From NCBI GenBank assembly GCA_965237405.1, contig OZ250139.1, forward strand, positions 3,968,001 through 4,032,000: a DNA stretch of 64,000 nucleotides, given 5' to 3'. The translations under genes and the position numbers were made by a program. The notes beneath the pieces are model-generated. The model saw only the letters and a program-made list of their open reading frames with translations. It had not been told where the DNA came from and made no database searches. How positions within the stretch are numbered: position 1 is the stretch's first letter; each line of letters opens with the position of its first letter. Shown one piece after another: positions 42,585 to 52,113 of this stretch. This stretch comes from CAUZIB01 sp963663925 (lineage in GTDB: Bacteria > Acidobacteriota > Vicinamibacteria > Vicinamibacterales > UBA8438).

Positions 42585-43964
42585 TGACGCCCCTATATGT
42601 CAAGACACTCCTTCAGGCGGCCTGGATGATCTCTTGACGAGCGCGGAAGTCGGTCATGACGCGCTGGTAGATCTCTCGCGCGAGGAAGCGTTTCAGGCAG
42701 CGGATGATGTCGCGTTTGGTCCGGCCAGCGGCGATGCGTCGGGCGACGTAGTCGCGGGTCGGTTGGTGGAATTGCATCCGGACGATGACGGCTCGATAGA
42801 GGGCCGCGTTGGCGTGTCGGTGGCCGCCTCGATTGAGGCGGTGCCGCCCGGTGGTCATCCCAGACGAGGCCGGGATCGGGCAGGCGCCGCAGAGCTTCGC
42901 GAAGGCGGCCTCCGAACGAATCCGGTCGGGGTTATCGCCGAAGATGATCAACAGCTCAGCCGCGGTGTGGGCGCCCACACCGAAGCCCTCGCAGAGGGTC
43001 GGTGATGTCGCGGTGGTGAGACGCGCGAGGTACTGGTCGTGCAGCGCGATTTCCTCGGCGAGAGCCATCCACCGACGGGCGAGCGACCGGAGGGTGTGCT
43101 TGGCGGACGCGATGGGCGTGTCGATGGGGCCCGGTCGGAGTCCGGCGCAGCGCGTGAGCAGGCCGTGATCGGTGAGGTCGTGGAGGGCTTCTCGCAGGAC
43201 GGGCGGGGCCTGCACGATGATCTGCTTCAGCGTGTTCATCGCCGTGGTGCGCGCTTTCATGGCGGTATCCCGTGTGATCTTGAGCTGGCGGATCATCTCG
43301 ACGGCGCCGTCCGCGGTCTTGGGGATGGCCGTCGACTGCCCCGCGAGCAGGGACCGCGCCGCCACCTCGGCGTCGATGGTGTCGGACTTGCCGGCGGCGC
43401 GGCGTGTACGGCGGTCGCCCCGATTCACTTCCACGACATGATGCCCGGCTCGGCGGACGGCCCGTGCCAGGCCAGCGCCGTAGCTCCCGGTGCCTTCGAT
43501 CCCGAACGCCTCAATCCGCCCGTGTGTCTCGGCCCACGTGACCAGAGCCTCGTAGCCACCCGAGTCCACTACGAACGCGTGATCGCCCAGACGGATCCCC
43601 CAGCTGTCGATTGCCACCGCGACGTGGACATGCTTATGCGTATCAACACCGACGATCACCGTCCGCGCTTCGGGCGGCGTAGTTATGCGGTTGGTCACGG
43701 GTGGCCTCCTCGGATTGCGGCCCCGAGCTGGTCCGGGTGGGCGGACAGGACTGTGACGGGCCGTGGGTACAGCAGGCCCCTATTGGGTCACGGCCCATCC
43801 GGTCAGCTGGCTGCCGTACGAGTTGCCAGCGGGCGATGACCGACAGGTCAGTAGCCAGGACCGTAGGTCAGTCAAGTTAAGGGTCAGGCCATCACTCACC
43901 GGCACCCACCGGTGTCACAAGTGACCCCGTCAGGCAGGGAGATCATGCTCACAGTCAAGTTAAC
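42585..43964 (-). mobile_element. IS110-family element, copy 2
   Basis: Inverted 1380-bp copy of the element at 2048-3427. Its left end shares GTTAAC (43959-43964) with the IS6-like element, and the bridge-RNA-type region occupies 43699-43958. Confidence 0.85.
42613..43698 (-). CDS. IS110-family DEDD transposase, copy 2
   Basis: Product identical to that of copy 1 at 2314-3399, with all DEDD and PIPASSG residues. Confidence 0.92.
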   Translation of the reverse strand: MTNRITTPPEARTVIVGVDTHKHVHVAVAIDSWGIRLGDHAFVVDSGGYEALVTWAETHGRIEAFGIEGTGSYGAGLARAVRRAGHHVVEVNRGDRRTRRAAGKSDTIDAEVAARSLLAGQSTAIPKTADGAVEMIRQLKITRDTAMKARTTAMNTLKQIIVQAPPVLREALHDLTDHGLLTRCAGLRPGPIDTPIASAKHTLRSLARRWMALAEEIALHDQYLARLTTATSPTLCEGFGVGAHTAAELLIIFGDNPDRIRSEAAFAKLCGACPIPASSGMTTGRHRLNRGGHRHANAALYRAVIVRMQFHQPTRDYVARRIAAGRTKRDIIRCLKRFLAREIYQRVMTDFRARQEIIQAA

Positions 43965-44727
43965 GAGTCCGGGACATACGAGGGCAGGCTAATCAGAGAT
44001 CAGGCTGCCGTCACCGCGGTCCACACGGTGAACGCTCGTGCCCGCAACATTCGATGATGCACCGATCTCAGCCGGTGCCGACCCACGCGACACAGATTTT
44101 GAATGATGCCGTGAACGGGCAAGAAACACTGCGCGGGGGCGGATGACGTGAAGCCGCGCATCTGACGCTCCCGTTGTCGCGTGGGTTGGTGCGACACGTC
44201 GGCCCGATTGTTCGCGTATCGCGTCGTGTCATGGGTGACCACAGGCATGACGTCCCGATGGGCGACACGGTAGCTGCCCAACTGGTCGGTCACGAGCCGC
44301 ACGGGTTCCTGTCGCTGACTGTTCAACAGTCGGCGGAAGAATCTCCGCGCGGCCCGCGCGTCCCGACGGGGTTGTACGAGGATGTCGATCAGATCACCGT
44401 CTTGATCCACCGCGCGCCAGAGATACTGGCGCTCACCGTTGATCGTCACGAAGACGTCATCCAGGAACCACGTATTTCCGAGTCGACCTTGTCGGCGCTT
44501 CAACTGCCGAGCGTAGTCGGGGCCGAATTTTCCGCACCACTGCCGAATGGTTTCGTACGACACGATGATGCCGCGTTCGGCAAGCAGATCCTCAACATCC
44601 CGGAAGCTCATGCAGTATCTGTGGTAGAGCCAGACGGCATGGCTGATGATTTCGGGCGGAAAGCGATGCCGAAGGTAGCGGGGCCGGCGAGTGTGCATCC
44701 CGGCATTGTGCTGGGCGGAGAGTTAAC
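43959..44727 (-). mobile_element. IS6-family-like insertion sequence, copy 2
   Basis: 769 bp between GTTAAC hexamers at 43959 and 44722. Both hexamers are shared with the left ends of two oppositely oriented IS110 copies. Diverged from copy 1, so it moved independently. Confidence 0.65.
44000..44698 (-). CDS. IS6-family DDE transposase, copy 2
   Basis: 232 residues with the same layout as copy 1: D in TWFLDDVFV, D in RLVTDQLGSY and E in QRERQMRGF. About thirty visible amino-acid differences from copy 1. Intact. Confidence 0.85.
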   Translation of the reverse strand: MHTRRPRYLRHRFPPEIISHAVWLYHRYCMSFRDVEDLLAERGIIVSYETIRQWCGKFGPDYARQLKRRQGRLGNTWFLDDVFVTINGERQYLWRAVDQDGDLIDILVQPRRDARAARRFFRRLLNSQRQEPVRLVTDQLGSYRVAHRDVMPVVTHDTTRYANNRADVSHQPTRQRERQMRGFTSSAPAQCFLPVHGIIQNLCRVGRHRLRSVHHRMLRARAFTVWTAVTAA

Positions 44728-46101
44728 TTGACTGTGAGCATGATCTCCCTGCCTGACGGGGTCACTTGTGACACCGGTGGGTGCCGGTGAGTGATGGCCT
44801 GACCCTTAACTTGACTGACCTACGGTCCTGGCTACTGACCTGTCGGTCATCGCCCGCTGGCAACTCGTACGGCAGCCAGCTGACCGGATGGGCCGTGACC
44901 CCATAGGGGCCTGCTGTACCCACGGCCCGTCACAGTCCTGTCCGCCCACCCGGACCAGCTCGGGGCCGCAATCCGAGGAGGCCACCCGTGACCAACCGCA
45001 TAACTACGCCGCCCGAAGCGCGGACGGTGATCGTCGGTGTTGATACGCATAAGCATGTCCACGTCGCGGTGGCAATCGACAGCTGGGGGATCCGTCTGGG
45101 CGATCACGCGTTCGTAGTGGACTCGGGTGGCTACGAGGCTCTGGTCACGTGGGCCGAGACACACGGGCGGATTGAGGCGTTCGGGATCGAAGGCACCGGG
45201 AGCTACGGCGCTGGCCTGGCACGGGCCGTCCGCCGAGCCGGGCATCATGTCGTGGAAGTGAATCGGGGCGACCGCCGTACACGCCGCGCCGCCGGCAAGT
45301 CCGACACCATCGACGCCGAGGTGGCGGCGCGGTCCCTGCTCGCGGGGCAGTCGACGGCCATCCCCAAGACCGCGGACGGCGCCGTCGAGATGATCCGCCA
45401 GCTCAAGATCACACGGGATACCGCCATGAAAGCGCGCACCACGGCGATGAACACGCTGAAGCAGATCATCGTGCAGGCCCCGCCCGTCCTGCGAGAAGCC
45501 CTCCACGACCTCACCGATCACGGCCTGCTCACGCGCTGCGCCGGACTCCGACCGGGCCCCATCGACACGCCCATCGCGTCCGCCAAGCACACCCTCCGGT
45601 CGCTCGCCCGTCGGTGGATGGCTCTCGCCGAGGAAATCGCGCTGCACGACCAGTACCTCGCGCGTCTCACCACCGCGACATCACCGACCCTCTGCGAGGG
45701 CTTCGGTGTGGGCGCCCACACCGCGGCTGAGCTGTTGATCATCTTCGGCGATAACCCCGACCGGATTCGTTCGGAGGCCGCCTTCGCGAAGCTCTGCGGC
45801 GCCTGCCCGATCCCGGCCTCGTCTGGGATGACCACCGGGCGGCACCGCCTCAATCGAGGCGGCCACCGACACGCCAACGCGGCCCTCTATCGAGCCGTCA
45901 TCGTCCGGATGCAATTCCACCAACCGACCCGCGACTACGTCGCCCGACGCATCGCCGCTGGCCGGACCAAACGCGACATCATCCGCTGCCTGAAACGCTT
46001 CCTCGCGCGAGAGATCTACCAGCGCGTCATGACCGACTTCCGCGCTCGTCAAGAGATCATCCAGGCCGCCTGAAGGAGTGTCTTGACATATAGGGGCGTC
46101 A
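44722..46101 (+). mobile_element. IS110-family element, copy 3
   Basis: 1380-bp copy with one visible base difference in the left end (CCCATAGG near 44900 instead of CCAATAGG). Right flank interrupts an ECF sigma gene. Candidate bridge-RNA region at 44728-44987. Confidence 0.85.
44988..46073 (+). CDS. IS110-family DEDD transposase, copy 3
   Basis: Product identical to copies 1 and 2. Confidence 0.92.
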   Translation: MTNRITTPPEARTVIVGVDTHKHVHVAVAIDSWGIRLGDHAFVVDSGGYEALVTWAETHGRIEAFGIEGTGSYGAGLARAVRRAGHHVVEVNRGDRRTRRAAGKSDTIDAEVAARSLLAGQSTAIPKTADGAVEMIRQLKITRDTAMKARTTAMNTLKQIIVQAPPVLREALHDLTDHGLLTRCAGLRPGPIDTPIASAKHTLRSLARRWMALAEEIALHDQYLARLTTATSPTLCEGFGVGAHTAAELLIIFGDNPDRIRSEAAFAKLCGACPIPASSGMTTGRHRLNRGGHRHANAALYRAVIVRMQFHQPTRDYVARRIAAGRTKRDIIRCLKRFLAREIYQRVMTDFRARQEIIQAA

Positions 46102-46636
46102 ATACCCGAACAAGGTCGCCTACTTGCTGTTGCATGGCGATCGCCTCGGGATCGATGACCGTTGTGGTCGGCCATCGGTCGACGTGGCCTGGGTCAGTGT
46201 TGTCGTCGTAGTCGGCTCCTGAATCCTCCCGCCATCGATCGACCCGGCGCCGGTGGTCGATCGCCACGCGATGCGCGATCGTGTAGATCCAGGTCGACAG
46301 TTTGGCGCGTCCACCGAAGTCAGGCAGCGCCCGAAAGACACGCAGAAACACCTCCTGCACGAGGTCTTCAACGGCCGCGCCGTCTCCAGTGGCACGCCAG
46401 ATGACGGTGCCGACCATCCCCGCGTATGTCTCCACAAGCGCGGTGCTGGCCGCCTGATCCCCCATGCGGCACCGTTGCAACAACGCCTGCTCGTCACGGT
46501 CCACGCTGACTCCAGCTTCCTCGCGCCATTCTTCAATAAGACGGGCGGGAAGACAATCGGTTTCAGAGGCGACCGTGAAACCGTTTCTCTCGGCGGCCGT
46601 CTCATGAAGACAAGCGGGCACAAGCTCAGCCCACAC
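46102..46636 (-). pseudogene. ECF sigma factor, C-terminus removed by IS110
   Basis: Region 2 of an RNA polymerase ECF sigma factor is intact (DQAASTALVETYAGMV, EDLVQEVFLRVFRALPDF, KLSTWIYTIAHRVAID H). The linker follows, then the frame enters IS110 copy 3 before region 4, which recognises -35 elements. It therefore cannot work as a normal sigma factor. It is divergent from the DUF6249 gene next to it. Confidence 0.82.
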
Positions 46637-46649
46637 GCAAGGAGCAACT

Positions 46650-47063
46650 ATGGAAACCGAACTCGCGTTGATGATACCGATCCTCTCGGTCGTGCTGGCG
46701 ATGGGCGTGGCGTTTTGGTCGATTTACTGGGGCCATCAGAAGAAGCGACTGCAGTACGACGAGCGACGGTTGATGATTGAGAAGGGCATGGAACCGCCAC
46801 CGGTATTGCCCGACGAGAGAAAGAAGAAGGTGACACCTGAGGACTGCCTCCAACGAGGCACCATCATGCTCTTCTTGGGTATCGGCTTAGGCATCGCCTA
46901 TTTCGTGGTTCTGGGTGCCGCGGGGGACTGGCCACCTCCCTGGTTGTTCGGCGCCGGGGGTGCGATCGTGGGTCTGCTTGGCGTCGGGAACCTGACCTAC
47001 TATGCGATCGCGAAGCGCCGCCAGTCAGAAGGGCCGTCAGCAGATACCGCGACCGAAGCCTGA
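46650..47063 (+). CDS. DUF6249-type membrane protein
   Basis: 137 residues with three membrane segments (about 6-26, 69-90, 96-118) and a charged loop ERRLMIEKGMEPP after the first. AAGGAG precedes ATG 46650. Proteins of this kind often sit beside ECF sigma factors, possibly as membrane sensors; here the sigma partner is broken. Confidence 0.7.
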   Translation: METELALMIPILSVVLAMGVAFWSIYWGHQKKRLQYDERRLMIEKGMEPPPVLPDERKKKVTPEDCLQRGTIMLFLGIGLGIAYFVVLGAAGDWPPPWLFGAGGAIVGLLGVGNLTYYAIAKRRQSEGPSADTATEA

Positions 47064-47191
47064 ACCTGCGGTGTCGGCTATTCCCATGGTCCTAGCCGTC
47101 CCCATGAAGAGGCTACCGTCAGGGGGCGCTCTCATGTGGTCATCGCAACATTTGAACCGCTACGTGGTAAGGAAACAGTGGAGGTGTTGGG

Positions 47192-47989
47192 ATGGCAGAA
47201 ACGCGTACTCGCGGTGTGCGGCTGACGCGAGAAGAACGACTGACTGTACGTCGGCTCATCAGTGACGGTCGCAGTTTTGAAGAAGCGGCGGCGGCCGTCA
47301 GGTGTTCGACGAAGACGATGCAGAGGCTGCTGACCACGGTGAAGCGGATCCTGCATGACCACGGGATCGACCCGGCTCCCGAGCGGAGCCGGCGCATGCC
47401 CGGGAAGACGTTCCTGCAGGCGCCCTGGGAGGGCCGCACGGCCTGCGATCTGTTCACCGTCGAGGTGCTCACGCTGGCCGGGCTCCAGCGGCACCTGGTC
47501 TTCTTCGTGATCGCGCTGCAGTCCCGCCGCGTGCCCATCGCCGGGATCCATCCGCAGCCGTACGGCACGTGGATGGAGCAGATGGCCCGCAATGTGACGG
47601 ACCCGGTCGATGGCTGCTTGCGCCGCGCCCGCTATCTGATTCACGCCCGCGACCCGCTCTCCACGCGGGGGATTGGCGAGATCCTGGAGGGCGGGGGTGT
47701 CCAGCCGATCCGTCTCCCGCCGAAGAGTCCCAATCTCAACGCGTATGCCGAGCGGTTCGTCCGCTCTATTCAAGAGGAATGTCTCAGTCGCGTCGTCCCC
47801 CTCGGCGAAGGGCACCTGCGTCTCCTCGTGGGCGAGTACGTCGAACACGACCAGCGCGAGCGAAACCACCAGGGACTCGACAACCAGCTCCTGCAACGAC
47901 CGCCACCGCCGGTGAGCCTGGCCGCCGACGTGCAGCGGCGGGAGCGTCTGGGCGGATGGCTCAATTTCTACCACCGGGAGGCCGCATGA
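47192..47989 (+). pseudogene. Chimeric transposase: IS30-like HTH fused to lineage A integrase core
   Basis: A new N-terminus of about 48 residues (LTREERLTVRRLISDGRSFE, AAAVRCSTKTMQRLL) with an IS30-type helix-turn-helix joins in frame to the lineage A core at VKRILHDHG. GGAGGTG precedes the ATG. The second catalytic Asp is changed (LIHARDPLS instead of LIHDRDPLS), so DDE chemistry is probably lost. Formed by fusion of two elements. Confidence 0.7.
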
Positions 47990-48016
47990 GCGGTCGGCCG
48001 ATTAAACGCACCTTAC
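47338..48016 (+). mobile_element. Lineage A insertion sequence, 5'-truncated copy
   Basis: Matches 21055-21732 through the right end ATTAAACGCACCTTAC; the left ~500 bp are missing and replaced by foreign sequence. Confidence 0.75.
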
Positions 48017-48132
48017 GGGAAGACGAACTGTTCGGGAGTGGGCATCCGCCCGATACGGTCGTCGCCATGGCGTTGGCCTATCACGCCTTCAAGACGGGCC
48101 GGCAGCCCGGTGACTACGGCGTCACGATCTGA
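48017..48132 (+). pseudogene. Large terminase extreme C-terminal fragment
   Basis: Thirty-seven codons identical to the TerL end (ELFGSGHPPDTVVAMALAYH onward to GDYGVTI, stop). The upstream part has been replaced by the IS right end. Confidence 0.8.
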
Positions 48133-48141
48133 GTCACACTG

Positions 48142-48168
48142 CCAGGTCGGGCTCGACACCCGACCTGG
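48142..48168 (+). terminator. Hairpin after terminase fragment
   Basis: Perfect 10-bp stem CCAGGTCGGG / CCCGACCTGG with a seven-base loop, then TCTG. It follows the TerL stop by ten bases. At the intact TerL, the equivalent left arm (CCAGGGCGGG, 31625-31634) runs into the MITE. Confidence 0.5.
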
Positions 48169-48439
48169 TCTGATTCGGCCGCGGCGACTGTCTTCTGCGA
48201 GGTCTGAATTTCCTACACATGCCGAGGCCTCAGCCCTGTGCCACCCGCGCCAGGCCGACGTGGTCGGCCGGAGTCGTCCCGTCTTGGTCGGTGAGGAGCC
48301 ACTGGGTTGGGACCGCTGTCGGTCAGTTCCGAGTCATGCGCCAACGCCCAGCGACGCCTTCGCTGAAGGATGCCCGCGTAGGGCTGATGCGAGGCGCGTT
48401 GACCGGCTGGCCTGCATCGCGGACTCTCCGGACACGGCA
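48169..48439. other. No gene recognised
   Basis: Frames here are shadow-like. It lies between the terminase hairpin and the 3' end of the DUF2161 gene. Confidence 0.4.
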
Positions 48440-49129
48440 TCATGGCGCCTGGGATCCCCGACGCTCAAGCGCGGCGGGCCACTGCCGTACGTCTCGCCGC
48501 CCCTTTGGTGAAAGCGCGTAGTGGCCGGTCTTCACGCGATCAAACCACCCGTAGTGGTTGTCTCGCAGTATCGGGCCGGCTCGCGACACTCCGGTACGCT
48601 CGCTCAGGACGCTGACCTTGAGAACACCCTGGTCCGCGAGCTGGCGTGCGCATCGTAGCGCGTCCTGACGGTACGCTGTGAGTCGTTCCCGGGAGGATGA
48701 GCCTCCATCCTCTGGATCCCCGACCCGTTCGACGAACTCCTTGAGCAGGCGTTCCCGGCGACCAGCCCGTGTTCTGGGCCGATACGGCGCGGGGTCCAGC
48801 ACCGGCACGACGTGTCCGCGCGGAGAGACGGTGAGGAGGCCCAGGCCAAGGCGGCGAAGCAGGCCCGTCACCTGCTTCCTGCGGGTGCGCCAGGAGGCGC
48901 TCTGGCCCTGTCCGATGCGAAACGCCACGTAGACCGTGTCGGAAAAGGCGAGCCGGTCAGCGGCCTGAAGGATGAGCGCCAGGCTGAGTCGTTCTTTCAG
49001 CTCGACAACAACCGGGCCTTCATCACCCTTGACCGCCATGACATCGCAGGCCCCGATCTCTCCCTTCACCACATAGCCCTGTGCCTCCAGGAACAGCTTG
49101 ATCGGGCCATAGAGTTCGGCTTCAGGCAT
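48440..49129 (-). CDS. DUF2161-type PD-(D/E)XK putative phosphodiesterase
   Basis: 229 residues. ELYGPIKLFLEAQGYVVKGE, then GACDVMAVKG (D29) and VVVELKERL (E43, K45): the nuclease-fold triad. ILQAADRLAFSDTVYVAF follows as in the family. The C-terminal part holds a winged-helix-like segment (KVSVLSERTGVSRAGPILRD). Family activity is predicted, not established. It lies between two terminase fragments, perhaps as cassette cargo. Confidence 0.8.
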   Translation of the reverse strand: MPEAELYGPIKLFLEAQGYVVKGEIGACDVMAVKGDEGPVVVELKERLSLALILQAADRLAFSDTVYVAFRIGQGQSASWRTRRKQVTGLLRRLGLGLLTVSPRGHVVPVLDPAPYRPRTRAGRRERLLKEFVERVGDPEDGGSSSRERLTAYRQDALRCARQLADQGVLKVSVLSERTGVSRAGPILRDNHYGWFDRVKTGHYALSPKGRRDVRQWPAALERRGSQAP

Positions 49130-49178
49130 TCGCGTACGGTCACCATCTTAGCCGCACAGCAGAGTTACGATCCGTTGG

Positions 49179-49408
49179 AAATGGTCAGCCGTGACCGGGT
49201 CGACCTCTTCCGCAACTACATCGCGGCGATCGAGCGGCACGAGATCGTCTGTCCTCGGATCGACGTGTTCTATACCGAGCACCTGTACTGCGGGGAAGAC
49301 GATCTGTTCGGGAGCGGGCATCCGCCCGATACGGTCGTCGCCATGGCGTTGGCCTATCACGCCTTCAAGACGGGCCGGCAGCCCGGTGACTACGGCGTCA
49401 CGATCTGA
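49179..49408 (+). pseudogene. Large terminase C-terminal fragment
   Basis: Frame RVDLFRNYIAAIERHEIVCP through GHPPDTVVAM to GDYGVTI, matching TerL residues from about 403. Directly precedes the integrase leader, as at 3430-4101. Confidence 0.8.
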
Positions 49409-49504
49409 CGGTGGGGCGGGGAGCACCGGCCGACCTCGCGCTCCGTACATGTGCACTCAGCCGCCGCTCGTGGCTCCCTACACATCGCCGTCCCGTCGCC
49501 TCCG

Positions 49505-49544
49505 CACATTCCGCTTGCCTGTGCGGCCCACCAGAGTGAATGTG
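49505..49544 (+). promoter_or_regulatory. Conserved leader inverted repeat before integrase copy 3
   Basis: CACATTC (49505-49511) and GAATGTG (49538-49544) with conserved middle, 48 bp before the integrase ATG. See the equivalent at 4014-4052. Confidence 0.4.
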
Positions 49545-49591
49545 GACGAACACCGTCTGCCCGCGGCTGCCACCAAGGAGGGACCCAGCCC

Positions 49592-50310
49592 ATGACCCCG
49601 CACGAAACCGGCTCGACCGCCACCCCCGGTGCCCCCCGCGCGGCACCGTCACCGCGCACGTTCGGCCCCCAGGGACCGACCCTGGGAGATCTCATCGACG
49701 CCTACCTCCAGGACTATCAGGTCCGGCAGTTCCGGTCCCAGAGCACCGCTCGCGGCCGGACCGCCCATCTCGCCGCCTTCTTCGGCCGCGCCGCGCGGGC
49801 CGCCACGTTGACCACCTACCAGATCCGCCAGTATCAACTGACCCGGCGCGCCGCCGGGGCCGCCACCGGCACGATCAACCGGGAGACCTCGGCCCTCCAC
49901 CGCATGGGCACCCTCGCCGTCCACTGGGGCTGGCTCGACACCGTGCCCGGCTTCCCCGACCGGCTCCGCGAGAATCCTTCCCGCCAGGGCTTCTTCGAGC
50001 ACCCCGAATACCTCGCCGTCCGCGTCCGCCTGCCCGCCCCGTGGCAGGACATCCTCGATCTGGCTTACTACTCCGGCTGGCGCAAGCAGGAGATCCTCGG
50101 CCTCACCTGGGACGAGATCGACGCGGCCGGCGGCGTCATCCGGCTCTCGCCGGCTCGCTCGAAGACGCTGGTGGGCCGGATACTCCCCATCTCACAACCC
50201 ATCGCCGAGGCCCTGGCGCGGCGGCGGGCACGCCGCGACCCCGACAGCCCGCTCGTCTTCCACCGCGACGGCATCCCCGTCCGCCGTTGGCGCACGGCGT
50301 GGCGCACCGC
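49592..50310 (+). pseudogene. Tyrosine recombinase / integrase, copy 3, truncated by IS
   Basis: Starts like copy 1 (MTPHETGSTATPG) and keeps the first catalytic Arg (SGWRKQE), but the frame is broken at TAWRTACR by the lineage B IS at 50311. HxxR, H and the Tyr nucleophile are lost. Confidence 0.88.
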
Positions 50311-51336
50311 CTGTCGGTCTCGAATTCGTCATCAGGCCGCCGCTGGAAGCTGGACCATGCCCCGGCAGTGGGAGATCCAACGCACATGGTTGAATTCGGC
50401 ACGGGCCGCCGTGCGTTCGCCCGCGAAGCCTAACGGCGTGTAGCCTTCCAACGACGCATGGCTCTGTGCCGCGTTGTAGTAGGCCTGGAAGTCGGCGAGC
50501 TTCCGCTTCAGATCACCGGCATTCCAGAACAACACATGATCCAGGAATTCTCGCCGCATCGTCCCGATCAGCCGTTCCACAAAGGGGTGTGACAGGGGCA
50601 CATGGGGCACCGTCTTGATTTCGTCGATCTCCAGAAGCCGAAGGTTCGCGGTCCACCGATGCGCCTCGAACAACGGATCATGATCCGTACTGAGATGTCG
50701 CGGCGCGCCCCGCCCATGAATGGCGGCGTTGCACATGCGGCAGAGGCTGGGTGCATCGACCGGTCCGCGATGCACACCGAATCCCACGAGGCGCCGCGTG
50801 AACTGGTCCATGACCACGAGCACCCAGTAGCTCTGGAGCACGATGGACGCACAGCGCAAGAGGTCCACGCTCCACAGACTGTCTGTCGTGTGTCCGACGA
50901 ACGACAACCACGAGGGCCCGGTTCCGCCCGGGGCTGGACGATAGCGTTTCGCCAGCACGCGGTGCACGACGTTCTTGTCGATGTCGACCCCGAACATCTG
51001 CGAGATGATGCGCGCAATCCGCGGGCACCCGAATCGAGGATTGCGCGATTTGAGCTCGACGATGGCGCGGATGAGCGACTCGCTCGGCCCCTTTGGGCCC
51101 GGCTTCTTCGGTCGCGCGCTTGAGGAAAACAATCGGCGGTACTTGCCGCGCACCAGCGCTTGATGGAAGGTCAACAACGTGGACGGGCGCAGTCCGATGG
51201 CGACCTTGCGAATCCGTCCCGGACTCAGAAAAAGCGCCCCGAATCCGCATAGGAGCCGATCGCCCACTCTGAGGTTCGGCGAACGCTGGCGCGAACGGCG
51301 CAGCACGATCAGCTGCTGCTTGAGCAGGAGATTCTC
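50311..51336 (-). pseudogene. Lineage B insertion sequence, transposase 5' end lost
   Basis: Left end CTGTCGGTCTCGAATTC at 50311 is intact. The transposase frame (to 51306 and beyond) has all DDE residues but loses its first ~38 residues where the 166-bp MITE begins at 51337. Inserted into integrase copy 3. Confidence 0.85.
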
Positions 51337-51502
51337 GGTGCTTCCGTCATCAAGTGTTGGTGAAGAGAGCTTAAGCCCTAATCATCCAGATACTTTCAGC
51401 CGATTTTGACGCTGGCACCTCTCTGGCACTGAATATCTAGTCTAAGCGGTTTGGTTAGAACGAGATAAGGGCGGGGTAGCAACAGTTGATGGCGGAAGCA
51501 CC
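51337..51502. mobile_element. 166-bp MITE, family B, copy 2
   Basis: Inverted near-identical copy of 8719-8884 with the same GGTGCTTCCG ends; it abuts the truncated IS on the left and the gamma-glutamylcyclotransferase-like gene on the right. Confidence 0.75.
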
Positions 51503-51525
51503 CCAGACGTTGCCGAGGAGGAGTG

Positions 51526-52113
51526 ATGAGTGACAACACCCGAATCTATTTCGCGTACGGTTCGAATATGTCCGTTCGCAGACTGAAAAAGCGGGTGTCG
51601 TCCGCGGAGCCGTTGGGAATGGGCTGGCTTCCCAAGTACAAGCTGATGTTCCGCAAGAGAAGCCAGGACCTCTCGGGCAAGTGCGACGTCGTACCGGCCG
51701 AGGCCTGCAGAGCGTTTGGCGTACTGTTCGAAATCGATTCCAGTCAAGAAGAAAGACTCGATCAATGTGAAGGACTGAATGGCAGGTATCTCAAGAAGGC
51801 GTGCAACGTCCAGGTAGGTGAAGGACAGTGCATGCCCGCGTTTACGTACTACGCTCACCCTAAGCACGTCGACGACAATCTGAGACCGTACACGTGGTAC
51901 TTGAACCACGTGATTATCGGTGCCGAGGAGGCGAGCCTTCCGGAGACGTACGTGCGGGAAGTCAGGTCAACCGAGAGCATCAAGGACGCGGACCAAGAGC
52001 GCGAGAAACGCGAGCGGAAGCTCTACGAGCAGGGTGAGTCGGCGCGTTGGCGTCAGCCGGAACATGCGCTGGAGCATCCAAGGCTGGTGAACTGCGAACC
52101 TTCGCAGTCCTGA
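51526..52113 (+). CDS. Gamma-glutamylcyclotransferase-like (GGCT/AIG2) protein
   Basis: 195 residues. YFAYGSNMSVRRLKKR (YGSNM at 11-15) is the substrate-loop hallmark, and the region FGVLFEIDSSQEERLDQCEG supplies the expected acidic residue. Family members cyclise gamma-glutamyl amines or act in related chemistry; substrate unknown. GAGGAGGAG precedes the ATG. The long basic/acidic C-terminal tail is unusual. It lies 23 bp after the MITE, so its native promoter may be gone. Confidence 0.78.
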   Translation: MSDNTRIYFAYGSNMSVRRLKKRVSSAEPLGMGWLPKYKLMFRKRSQDLSGKCDVVPAEACRAFGVLFEIDSSQEERLDQCEGLNGRYLKKACNVQVGEGQCMPAFTYYAHPKHVDDNLRPYTWYLNHVIIGAEEASLPETYVREVRSTESIKDADQEREKRERKLYEQGESARWRQPEHALEHPRLVNCEPSQS

